From positions 917 to 8,676 of the forward strand of contig JASEHM010000028.1 of assembly GCA_030018895.1 (NCBI GenBank): DNA of 7,760 bases, given 5' to 3'. The stretch is from Candidatus Omnitrophota bacterium. Its GTDB lineage: Bacteria > Omnitrophota > Gorgyraeia > Gygaellales > Profunditerraquicolaceae. The position numbers were made by a program, and so were the translations under genes. The notes under the pieces were generated by a model. The model had not been told where the DNA came from, made no database searches, and saw only the letters and a list, made by a program, of their open reading frames with translations. Below are positions 1 through 6,256 of the stretch, in pieces (within the stretch, counting starts at the first letter, position 1; each line of letters starts with the position of its first letter).

Positions 1-1504
1 CTACAATACAGCATTTTCCCCAGCCTCTGGCAACTAATGCCGCATGCGAGGTCATGCCTCCTCTGGCAGTTAAGATTGCCTCTGCCGCAGCCATTCCTGC
101 TACGTCTTCAGGGTTGGTTTCTTCGCGTACAAGGATTATTTTTTTACCCATTTTTACCCATTCTACCGCATCTTTAGCAGAAAATACAATTTGGCCGCTT
201 GCCCCTCCTGGCCCGGCAGGAAGGCCTTTAGCAAGCGGTTTATGCGTCTGTTCTATTTTAGGGTCAATTATCGGGTGCAGGAGTTCATCTAATTGGTTTG
301 GTGTTACGCGCATTAAAGCCTTTTGTTTGGTGATTAATCTTTCCTTGAGCATCTCTTGAGCCATTCGCACTGCTGCCGGGCCATTACGTTTTCCTACGCG
401 GCACTGCAGCATAAAAAGTTTGCCTTTTTCAATGGTAAATTCAATATCCTGCATATCCCGGTAGTGTTTTTCCAGGCGTTTCTGGATACAAAAAAGTTCT
501 TTGTAAATTGCAGGCATTATTTTCTCCAGCGTTGTCTGGGATACATTGTGTTCTGATTTTGAATATTCATTTATCGGCGCAGGCGTGCGGGTTCCGGCAA
601 CCACATCTTCTCCTTGCGCATTAATCAAATATTCGCCGTAGAATTTATTTTCTCCATTTCCAGGATTGCGCGTAAATGCCACGCCTGTTGCGGAATCATT
701 ACCCATATTGCCAAAGACCATGGTTTGCACATTGACTGCTGTGCCCCACTCATCAGGAATGCCTTCAATCTTTCTGTAACTAATAGCGCGTTTTCCGTTC
801 CATGAGGAAAACACTGCCCCAATACCGCCCCAGAGCTGTTCTAATGGGTTATCAGGAAAATCTTTTTTTAAGACCTCCTTGATTTTTAGCTTGAATAATT
901 TACAGATTTCTTCTAAATCAGCGGCGCTTAATTGCGTATCATTAGTATAGCCTTTTTCCTTTTTCATATTGCTCATTATTTTTTCTAATTGTTTACGAAT
1001 ACCGCTTTCTTCACTTGCAGGCTCAATCCCTGCTGCCTTTTCCATAACCACGTCGGAGTACATCATAATCAGCCGCCGGTAGGCGTCAAAAACAAAACGG
1101 CTGTTGCCATTGCTTTGCCTGATTAAACCGGGAATGGTTTTTTCAGTTAAGCCGATATTTAAAACTGTTTCCATCATTCCTGGCATTGAACGCCGGGCGC
1201 CAGAGCGCACAGAAACTAAAAGCGGATTATTTGTATCGCCGAATTTTCTATTCATAAGCCGCTCTATTTTTTCTATTGCCTTTTTGACCTCTTCTTTTAG
1301 GCTTATGGGATAGGTTTTTTTGTTTTTATAATAATGCACGCAAACCTCAGTGGTAATGGTAAAGCCAGGCGGTACAGGAAGGAGTAAGTCTTTATTTCCT
1401 GCCATCTCAGCCAGATTTGCTCCTTTGCCGCCAAGAAGATTTTTCATATTCTCGTTTCCGTCTGCTTTGCTGCCGCCAAATGAATACACATATTTCTTTG
1501 CCAT
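1..1504 (-). CDS. ppdK: Pyruvate, phosphate dikinase, N-terminal 501 codons (cut by window edge)
   Basis: Catalyses pyruvate + ATP + Pi to PEP + AMP + PPi, reversibly, in the cytoplasm. It serves gluconeogenesis or PPi-dependent glycolysis. I translated the minus strand from the ATG at 1504 and found an open frame to the window edge. The nucleotide-binding domain shows GGKGANLAEM (about residues 25-34, with the glycine-loop Lys27), SVRSGARRSMPGMMET (98-113, Arg100), NVQTMVFGN (258-266), GEYLINAQGEDVV (290-302) and QDIEF...LQCR (352-369; Asp353, Glu355 and Gln367 match the ATP-site acids and Gln of the Clostridium symbiosum enzyme). The phosphohistidine domain follows, with GGMTSHAALVARG (482-494) and catalytic His487. 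The C-terminal PEP/pyruvate TIM barrel, about 370 residues, lies outside the window. Against C. symbiosum, as remembered, there are small insertions near residues 156-170 and 313-326. A strong ribosome site, GGAGGGG at 1514-1520, supports the start. Identity is near certain. Confidence 0.97.
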   Translation of the reverse strand, partial: MAKKYVYSFGGSKADGNENMKNLLGGKGANLAEMAGNKDLLLPVPPGFTITTEVCVHYYKNKKTYPISLKEEVKKAIEKIERLMNRKFGDTNNPLLVSVRSGARRSMPGMMETVLNIGLTEKTIPGLIRQSNGNSRFVFDAYRRLIMMYSDVVMEKAAGIEPASEESGIRKQLEKIMSNMKKEKGYTNDTQLSAADLEEICKLFKLKIKEVLKKDFPDNPLEQLWGGIGAVFSSWNGKRAISYRKIEGIPDEWGTAVNVQTMVFGNMGNDSATGVAFTRNPGNGENKFYGEYLINAQGEDVVAGTRTPAPINEYSKSEHNVSQTTLEKIMPAIYKELFCIQKRLEKHYRDMQDIEFTIEKGKLFMLQCRVGKRNGPAAVRMAQEMLKERLITKQKALMRVTPNQLDELLHPIIDPKIEQTHKPLAKGLPAGPGGASGQIVFSAKDAVEWVKMGKKIILVREETNPEDVAGMAAAEAILTARGGMTSHAALVARGWGKCCIV

Positions 1505-1556
1505 TGTTTTTAACCCCTCCTTTTTCTTTGTTGTCTTTTAAATTTGTCCCTTGTGG

Positions 1557-1846
1557 TTAATTAACTGAAAGGTGTGTATAATTCATGCTTTGTCATTCGC
1601 TTCGCTCGGAACAGGCTGCGTAATCCTGTTTTTAAGATTACTTCGCTCCTTTCAGTCGCTCGCAATCAGACTGTGTCATAATGACAAAAACACCGTTATT
1701 GCGAGGGCCGAAGGCCCGAAGCAATCTCTATCACCGTCGGAGATTGCTTCGTCGCTCACTTCGTTCGCTCCTCGCAATGACGAAAAACACGAATTATGAC
1801 ACAGTCTGAATGACGAGGGAACTATGCACATTGATTAGTTAGTTAG
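1557..1846. repeat. Palindromic MITE-like repeat element, complete copy
   Basis: This fills nearly all of the 330-base gap between glyS and ppdK. The core, 1573-1830, has imperfect terminal inverted repeats: TGTGTATAATTC at 1573 and, on the other strand, TGTGCATAGTTC ending at 1830 (10 of 12 match). Inside these, GACTGTGTCATAA at 1669 is mirrored at 1794-1806. The centre is a long hairpin: ATTGCGAGG (1698-1706) with CCTCGCAAT (1770-1778), and CGAAGCAATCTC (1717-1728) with GAGATTGCTTCG (1740-1751). Outside the core, weaker similarity continues for 16 bases at each end (TTAATTAACTGAAAGG at 1557; 1831-1846 on the other side). A second copy begins at the right edge of the window. No transposase or target-site duplication is visible. 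The ATTGCGAGG...CGAAGCAATCTC type of palindrome is, from memory, common in draft genomes of uncultivated bacteria. The remaining bases 1505-1556 hold only the ppdK leader and ribosome site; I saw no convincing promoter there. Confidence 0.85.
1686..1778 (-). terminator. Possible terminator formed by the repeat hairpin downstream of glyS
   Basis: Read on the minus strand after glyS, the repeat core folds into a long, GC-containing stem: ATTGCGAGG and CGAAGCAATCTC pair with their mirrored copies across an 11-base loop, and each arm carries its own small internal hairpin. A run of five T follows at 1690-1686, but 8 bases beyond the stem, so it is not a classical intrinsic terminator. It may still end or weaken read-through from glyS into ppdK. 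This is inferred from structure only. Confidence 0.35.
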
Positions 1847-3145
1847 TTTTTCTAAAAGATACCTTTTTAAATTATCAATCTCAACACGAACCTGTTCCAT
1901 TGTGTCTCTTTCTCTGACTGTAACTTGCAAGTCCTCTAAAGATTGCACATCCACAGTAACGCAGAAAGGCGTTCCTGCTTCATCTTGTCTGCGATAAAGC
2001 TTGCCAATACTTGCTGTGTCGTCATAAACCGCAGCAAAAGATTTTTTTAAATCCCAGGAGATTTTTTTAGCTATTTCCACAATTTGCGGCCGGTTCTTTA
2101 AGAGAGGCAGCACTGCTGCCTTAACCGGGGCAAGGTTCTTATGCAGCTTTAGCAGTACCCTTGTTTCTTCCTTGACTTTTTCTTCTGAATATGCGTCCAT
2201 TAAAAATGCCAGGGTTGCCCTGTCTACTCCGCCGGAGGGTTCAATAATGTGAGGATAGATTTTTTCTTTTTTTGTATCGTCAAAATAAGTCATCTCTTTA
2301 CCGCTGAATTTCTCATGTTGTTTTAAATCAAAATCTGTTCTATTGGCAATGCCCTCTAATTCTGAAAAGCCAAAAGGGAACTGATATTCTATGTCAGTGC
2401 AAGCCAAAGCATAATGCGCCAGTTCGTCTTTTTGATGCTGGCGTTTTCTTAAATTTTGCGGATTTATCCCTAAATTAAGGTACCAGTTAAATCTTTCCTC
2501 TACCCATTTTTCATACATTTCATCTGATCCTTGAGGATAGGTGAAATATTCTATTTCCATTTGTTCAAATTCGCGCGTGCGAAAGGTGAAATTTCCCGGT
2601 GTAATTTCATTACGGAATGCCTTGCCTATCTGGGCCAGGCCAAAAGGAAGTTTGGGGTGCCTTGAATCAAGGATATTTAGAAAATTTACAAACATCCCTT
2701 GAGCTGTTTCCGGCCTAAGGTAGACTATATTTGCGCTTTCTTCTACCGGCCCCTGATGGGTTTTGAACATAAGATTGAATGGCTTGCCTTCTGTAAGCTT
2801 TGCGCCGCATTCAGGGCATTTGTTTTTATCCCCCCCTAGATCTGCTTCCTTAAACCATTGCTTACAAGACGAACAGTCCCTCTTTAAATCAAAAAAGTTT
2901 TGGATGTGGCCTGATGCCTCCCAGACCTTTGGGTGCATTAAAATTGCCGTATCCACGCCAAAAATATCATCCCGTTCCTGTACGCAAGAACGCCACCAAG
3001 CAGCCTTTATGTTATTTTTTAATTCTACACCATAAGGCCCATAGTCCCATGTGCTACTTAGGCCTCCGTAAATCTCAGAGGATTGGAATATAAAACCCCT
3101 GCGCTTGCAAAGTGAAATAACCTTATCCATCAAATTATCAGTCAT
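1835..3145 (-). CDS. glyS: Glycine--tRNA ligase, single-chain class II (alpha2) type
   Basis: Charges tRNA-Gly with glycine using ATP, in the cytoplasm. It has 436 residues from the ATG at 3145. The N-terminal signature is KRRGFIFQSSEIYGG (14-28) followed by TWDYGPYGVELKNN (32-45). A four-cysteine zinc-ribbon-like insertion (Cys91, Cys94, Cys110, Cys113) precedes YLRPETAQGMF (142-152). Motif 2 is FRNEITPGNFTFRTREFEQ (177-195) and motif 3 is IEPSGGVDRATLAF (301-314). The C-terminal anticodon-binding domain covers about 335-434. This is the eukaryote/Thermus-like form, not the alpha2-beta2 GlyQ/GlyS form. The frame could extend to a TTG at 3184, but that TTG is the first part of a TTGACA promoter box, and the family normally starts near M-x-K-V/I-x-x-L-x-KRRGF, so I chose 3145. 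No Shine-Dalgarno is seen before this ATG. The stop codon lies at the edge of a repeat element. Confidence 0.96.
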   Translation of the reverse strand: MTDNLMDKVISLCKRRGFIFQSSEIYGGLSSTWDYGPYGVELKNNIKAAWWRSCVQERDDIFGVDTAILMHPKVWEASGHIQNFFDLKRDCSSCKQWFKEADLGGDKNKCPECGAKLTEGKPFNLMFKTHQGPVEESANIVYLRPETAQGMFVNFLNILDSRHPKLPFGLAQIGKAFRNEITPGNFTFRTREFEQMEIEYFTYPQGSDEMYEKWVEERFNWYLNLGINPQNLRKRQHQKDELAHYALACTDIEYQFPFGFSELEGIANRTDFDLKQHEKFSGKEMTYFDDTKKEKIYPHIIEPSGGVDRATLAFLMDAYSEEKVKEETRVLLKLHKNLAPVKAAVLPLLKNRPQIVEIAKKISWDLKKSFAAVYDDTASIGKLYRRQDEAGTPFCVTVDVQSLEDLQVTVRERDTMEQVRVEIDNLKRYLLEKLTN

Positions 3146-3154
3146 AATTCTATT

Positions 3155-3184
3155 ATTATTACTCGAAATTTCTATAAATGTCAA
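3155..3184 (-). promoter_or_regulatory. Sigma-70-like promoter for glyS
   Basis: On the minus strand there is a perfect TTGACA at 3184-3179, an 18-base spacer, and AATAAT at 3160-3155 (5 of 6 to TATAAT; TAATAA at spacing 17 overlaps it). The glyS ATG follows 9 bases later. Transcription should therefore start within a few bases of the ATG, giving a nearly leaderless mRNA. This agrees with the lack of a ribosome site before glyS. Confidence 0.6.
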
Positions 3185-3234
3185 GAAATCTTTATCCGAA
3201 ATTCCGTGGGGAGGGTGCCAGTTCCGGCTATTAT

Positions 3235-3954
3235 CTATAGCCTATCGCTTAATGTTGAGGTAATTGTTAGTACATTGCTTAAGCTTAAAGTCGCGCTCTT
3301 GTCCTTTATATAAATTTTAAAGAAATTCCCTTTATCGTCAATTATGTTGCAATCAAAGTAATTGCCTAATTTGCTTAGGTTATAATTAAGAAAACCTTTT
3401 TTGCCGTTTATATTAAATTCTGCCATTTTTGTATTTTCCTGGCTACCTAAATCCGGAATAAAAATACTTTTCATAATTACAAAAAAGGCATCATTAAGGG
3501 TTTTTATTTCAGTTAATCTGGCATGCAAGGTGCGTTTTATGAAGTCGTAATTATTATTTATGGAGAATTTTTTTACCTCGGGAAATAAATTTATGAAAAA
3601 GAAAGGTTCTTGGCGAAAAAGATAAATAGCCTCGTTGTTTGAAGGTTTCTTTTTTTTCTCGTAGAATATCTTTTTACTTGTTTCCTGCGTTATGGTAAAG
3701 CCTTTTGGCAGGAATACATTTAGCCGGTTTGATTCATAAGGAATAAGTGTGGCGATGTAGTCTTTATCTATTGACACTTGCAGGGTTATTTCTTCTTGAG
3801 GAAACAGGCACAGGATAGGTATTTTTTGACAGTTTCCGATACTGCTTTCAATGTAAAATTTTAAAATATTTGCTCCGGCAAATCTTGCCGCAAATACAGT
3901 AGCAGCCGCAAAGAAGATTATGAAAACGATAATCTTGAGAGTTCTATCTTTCAT
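3235..3954 (-). CDS. Hypothetical protein with N-terminal membrane anchor or signal
   Basis: I do not recognise a family. The protein has 239 residues. A short basic start (MKDRTLK) is followed by one strongly hydrophobic helix at about residues 8-23 and then a polar domain, so it is most likely anchored in the cytoplasmic membrane with the rest outside. There is no lipobox-type cysteine after the helix. Cysteines are at 42, 49 and 202; the Cys42/Cys49 pair, six residues apart, could form a disulphide. The rest looks beta-rich, with a basic KKIFYEKKKK stretch at 94-103 and a pattern near 176-220 resembling a small beta domain (AEFNINGKKGFLNY...GNFFKIYIKD). The gene lies between panB and glyS, with 210 bases upstream and 89 bases before the glyS ATG. 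Its ribosome site is weak. The ATG is the only good start, and length and base use look like a real gene. No function is assigned. Confidence 0.75.
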   Translation of the reverse strand: MKDRTLKIIVFIIFFAAATVFAARFAGANILKFYIESSIGNCQKIPILCLFPQEEITLQVSIDKDYIATLIPYESNRLNVFLPKGFTITQETSKKIFYEKKKKPSNNEAIYLFRQEPFFFINLFPEVKKFSINNNYDFIKRTLHARLTEIKTLNDAFFVIMKSIFIPDLGSQENTKMAEFNINGKKGFLNYNLSKLGNYFDCNIIDDKGNFFKIYIKDKSATLSLSNVLTITSTLSDRL

Positions 3955-3986
3955 ATTATGCTTTGTCTACTAAATAAGAATTGCTA

Positions 3987-4100
3987 AAACGCAAATGAAC
4001 GCGGATTTTAAGACGCGAAAGAACGCGAATTTATTGCGAATAAACGCGAATGAATCCAAAATTAGCGTTTATTCGTTCAAAATTAGCGTTTATTCGCGTT
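3987..4100. repeat. Cluster of short palindromic/direct repeats (AACGCGAAT / GCGTTTATTCG type)
   Basis: The 210-base gap between panB and the hypothetical gene contains an array of related short units. CAAAATTAGCGTTTATTCG is perfectly duplicated at 4057-4075 and 4078-4096 (period 21). GCGAATAAACGC at 4036-4047 is the inverse of GCGTTTATTCGC at 4086-4097. Degenerate AACGCG-AAT/AAA units also recur from 3987 to 4050. Transcribed RNA could fold into alternative stem-loops. No coding frame runs through it, and it is unrelated to the repeat at 1557-1846. Confidence 0.8.
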
Positions 4101-4104
4101 AAGT

Positions 4105-4134
4105 ACCATATCTTTATTGACAGGATAATGTCAA
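4105..4134 (-). promoter_or_regulatory. Possible promoter and/or small hairpin after panB
   Basis: On the minus strand a perfect TTGACA (4134-4129) lies 18 bases from TATGGT (4110-4105, 4 of 6 to consensus). It could drive the hypothetical gene from upstream of the repeat cluster. The same TTGACA is one arm of a perfect palindrome, TTGACA-N6-TGTCAA (4117-4134), so it may be only a hairpin or an operator-like site. No T-run follows, so it is not a good terminator. Weak call. Confidence 0.3.
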
Positions 4135-4164
4135 AAGGCGATCTTGAGCCTAAGGATGATTAGT

Positions 4165-5013
4165 CTATGGCTTGAGCGAAATGAATATTTTTTTAAATTC
4201 CTCTTCGCTAATTCCAAAACTGTGTTCTTTTGCAGGGAATTTTTTTTCAGTAACCTCTCTTTTGTAGTCATGGATTGCCTTTTCAATCAGCTCAGATAAA
4301 TTTACATACTGTTTTATAAACTTAGGTTTAAATCTTTGAAACAGCCCTAATAAATCATAAGTAACTAAAACCTGGCCGTCACAATGGATTCCTGCGCCAA
4401 TTCCGAGCGTGGGAATCTTTAATCTTTCTGTGATAAGGCAGGCGATTTTATCCGGGATACACTCAAGGACAATTGCAAAACAGCCGCATTTTTCTAACTC
4501 AATTGCCTGTTCTATCAGGCCTAAGGCTGAGGAAATATCCTTTCCCTGTACTTTAAAACCGCCGATTTTGTCAGCAGTTTGAGGGGTAAGGCCGATATGG
4601 CCCATTACCGGAATCCCTGAGCCAATTATTTCTTTAGCTGCCTCAAGGCACTTATCAAACCACTCTAATTTTACAGCGTCGCAGTCCGCTTCTTCAATAA
4701 ACCTTTTGGCATTTTTCATTGCTTCTTTAGGATTAATTTGATAAGATTCGTACGGCATATCCCCGATAACAAGACTGTGTTTTGCTGCGCGCGTTACTGC
4801 CTTTGAATGATGAAGCATCTCCTGCATTCCTACCATGGTTGTTAGCTCAAGCCCCAAAACTACATTAGCCAGAGAATCCCCCACTAAAATTATATCTATT
4901 CCTGCTTTATCAACTAAGTCTGCTAAGGGGTAATCATAGGCAGTGAGCATGGTAATTTTGCGCTTTCCTTTTAAGGATGCTATGTCCTGGATGGTTATTT
5001 TTGCTTCTTCCAT
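4165..5013 (-). CDS. panB: 3-methyl-2-oxobutanoate hydroxymethyltransferase (ketopantoate hydroxymethyltransferase)
   Basis: Transfers a hydroxymethyl group from 5,10-methylene-tetrahydrofolate to 3-methyl-2-oxobutanoate, giving 2-dehydropantoate. This is the first committed step of pantothenate and CoA synthesis, in the cytoplasm. It has 282 residues from the ATG at 5013, a little longer than E. coli PanB (264). Key motifs are TMLTAYDYPLA (21-31), LVGDSLANVVLG (43-54; Asp46 matches metal ligand Asp45), IGDMPYESY (83-91; Asp85), AVKLEW (113-118; Lys115), MGHIGLTPQ (137-145), VLECIP (182-187; catalytic Glu184) and LGIGAGIHCDGQVLV (203-217). The frame is open to an ATG at 5040, but AGGAGG at 5022-5027 lies 8 bases before 5013 and decides that start. 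The start is one base beyond the stop codon of the upstream transporter, so the two are almost surely co-transcribed and translationally coupled. No panC or panD lies in the window. Confidence 0.97.
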   Translation of the reverse strand: MEEAKITIQDIASLKGKRKITMLTAYDYPLADLVDKAGIDIILVGDSLANVVLGLELTTMVGMQEMLHHSKAVTRAAKHSLVIGDMPYESYQINPKEAMKNAKRFIEEADCDAVKLEWFDKCLEAAKEIIGSGIPVMGHIGLTPQTADKIGGFKVQGKDISSALGLIEQAIELEKCGCFAIVLECIPDKIACLITERLKIPTLGIGAGIHCDGQVLVTYDLLGLFQRFKPKFIKQYVNLSELIEKAIHDYKREVTEKKFPAKEHSFGISEEEFKKIFISLKP

Positions 5014-5014
5014 C

Positions 5015-6256
5015 TTATCCGCCTCCTGCGAAACTAGCAAAAAATAAAAATACAGAAAGCCCGATCATGGCAATAATTACAATTATTGTTAAAATATTAT
5101 AAATACGGGAATTTGTGAAGTTGCCCATCAGCCGCTTGTTATTGATTAAAAGCAGCATAAAAATTAGGACAAAGGGCAGGAGTATGCCGTTTGTTGCCTG
5201 AGAAATAAGCATTATGGGGATAAGTTTAACGCCTGGCAGTAAAATTATTGCGGCGCCAAGAATAATTATTGAGGTGTAAAGTGTATAGAATTGAGGGGCT
5301 TCTCTCAATCTTTTGTTTACGCCTACTTCCCAGCCCATTCCTTCGCAAACCGAATAGGCGGTTGATAAGGGTAATATGCAGGCAGAAAACACCGATGCGT
5401 TTAATAGTCCGAAAGCGAAAAGATAGAAACAGTAATCTCCTGCTAAAGGTTTGAGGCATAGCGCTGCGTCTTTTGCGGTTTCTATTCTTATGCCGTTTTT
5501 AAATAAGGTGCTTGCGCAGACAACCACAATAAAAATAGCGATGATATTGACTACAAACGCGCCGATAATTACGTCCCATCGCGCGTATTTATAATTTTCG
5601 ATTTTTATCCCCTTTTCCACTACTGAAGACTGTTGATAAAATTGCATCCAGGGCGCAATGGTTGTCCCGATTACGCCGATAAGCATAAATAGGTATGCCT
5701 TATTAAAATGTAGGGCCGGCCTTAGGGAGCTTTGAGCCACTTCCTTCCAGCTGGGTTTAGAGATAAAACCTGAAAAGATATAAGAAAGATAAAATAAGCA
5801 CGCTACCAGAAATATTTTTTCAACTGATTTATAAGTTCCTTTAACAATTAACCACCAGACAAAAATAGCGCATAAAGGCACCAGTATATATTTGCTTATT
5901 CCAAATAATTCAGCGCTGGCTGCTATGCCTGCAAATTCAGAGATAGTATTGAAAAGGTTTGAAAGCATAAGGATAACCATCGCATAAAAGGTTATCTTGA
6001 CGCCGAACTCTTCCCGGATTAAATCTGCTAATCCCTTTCCTGTTACTACTGCCATGCGCGAGCACATCTCCTGGATGATTACTAATGTTATAATAATAGG
6101 TATGAATGACCAGATTAACGAATAACCAAAATGCGCCCCGGCTACAGAGTAGGTGGTGATTCCGCCTGCGTCATTATCAACATTTGCGGTGATAATTCCC
6201 GGTCCGATGACGGAAAAGAATATAATCAGATTTCTCCAGAAATTTTTATTTTTCAT
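5015..6256 (-). CDS. Nramp-fold (SLC11) metal transporter, probably the magnesium-type NRMT branch
   Basis: Integral membrane protein of 413 residues with about 11 hydrophobic helices (near 10-25, 46-65, 88-107, 122-138, 148-166, 188-206, 229-251, 275-298, 322-341, 345-371, 386-409), as in the LeuT-like Nramp fold. Helix 1 reads IGPGIITANVDNDAGGITTY (17-36): the canonical DPGN is replaced by DNDA, keeping Asp27 but putting Ala30 where Asn binds metal. Helix 6 reads GTTIAPWMQFYQQS (197-210): the canonical metal-binding Met is Ala201, and the two helix-6 histidines become Trp203 and Gln. These changes are known in Nramp-related Mg2+ transporters such as that of Eggerthella lenta, which are not proton-coupled. 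I infer Mg2+ (perhaps also Mn2+) import. An upstream ATG at 6280 lacks a ribosome site and lies in a hairpin; AGGGTGA at 6267-6273 favours 6256. The MgtE-like sensor gene is upstream and panB is downstream. Confidence 0.9.
   Translation of the reverse strand: MKNKNFWRNLIIFFSVIGPGIITANVDNDAGGITTYSVAGAHFGYSLIWSFIPIIITLVIIQEMCSRMAVVTGKGLADLIREEFGVKITFYAMVILMLSNLFNTISEFAGIAASAELFGISKYILVPLCAIFVWWLIVKGTYKSVEKIFLVACLFYLSYIFSGFISKPSWKEVAQSSLRPALHFNKAYLFMLIGVIGTTIAPWMQFYQQSSVVEKGIKIENYKYARWDVIIGAFVVNIIAIFIVVVCASTLFKNGIRIETAKDAALCLKPLAGDYCFYLFAFGLLNASVFSACILPLSTAYSVCEGMGWEVGVNKRLREAPQFYTLYTSIIILGAAIILLPGVKLIPIMLISQATNGILLPFVLIFMLLLINNKRLMGNFTNSRIYNILTIIVIIAMIGLSVFLFFASFAGGG
5022..5027 (-). promoter_or_regulatory. 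panB ribosome binding site inside the transporter gene
   Basis: AGGAGG, 8 bases before the panB ATG at 5013, is formed by codons for the last residues (Ala-Gly-Gly-Gly) of the transporter. The transporter stop codon TAA and the panB ATG are separated by a single G. This fixes the panB start and implies that panB translation depends on ribosomes finishing the transporter gene. Confidence 0.85.

Noticed and set aside
54..1541. Several plus- and minus-strand open frames of 60-100 codons opposite ppdK
   Set aside because: They lie entirely within the strongly conserved ppdK coding frame on the minus strand and are shadow frames.
1572..1799. Plus-strand open frame of 75 codons
   Set aside because: It runs through the palindromic repeat element and reflects its inverted-repeat composition; no ribosome site and no protein-like character.
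3987..4100. CRISPR array
   Set aside because: The units are short, partly inverted, degenerate and nearly abutting; there are no regular spacers and no cas genes.
5014..5040. panB start at the upstream ATG (5040)
   Set aside because: It would add nine residues not typical of PanB and lacks a ribosome site, whereas AGGAGG is ideally spaced for 5013.
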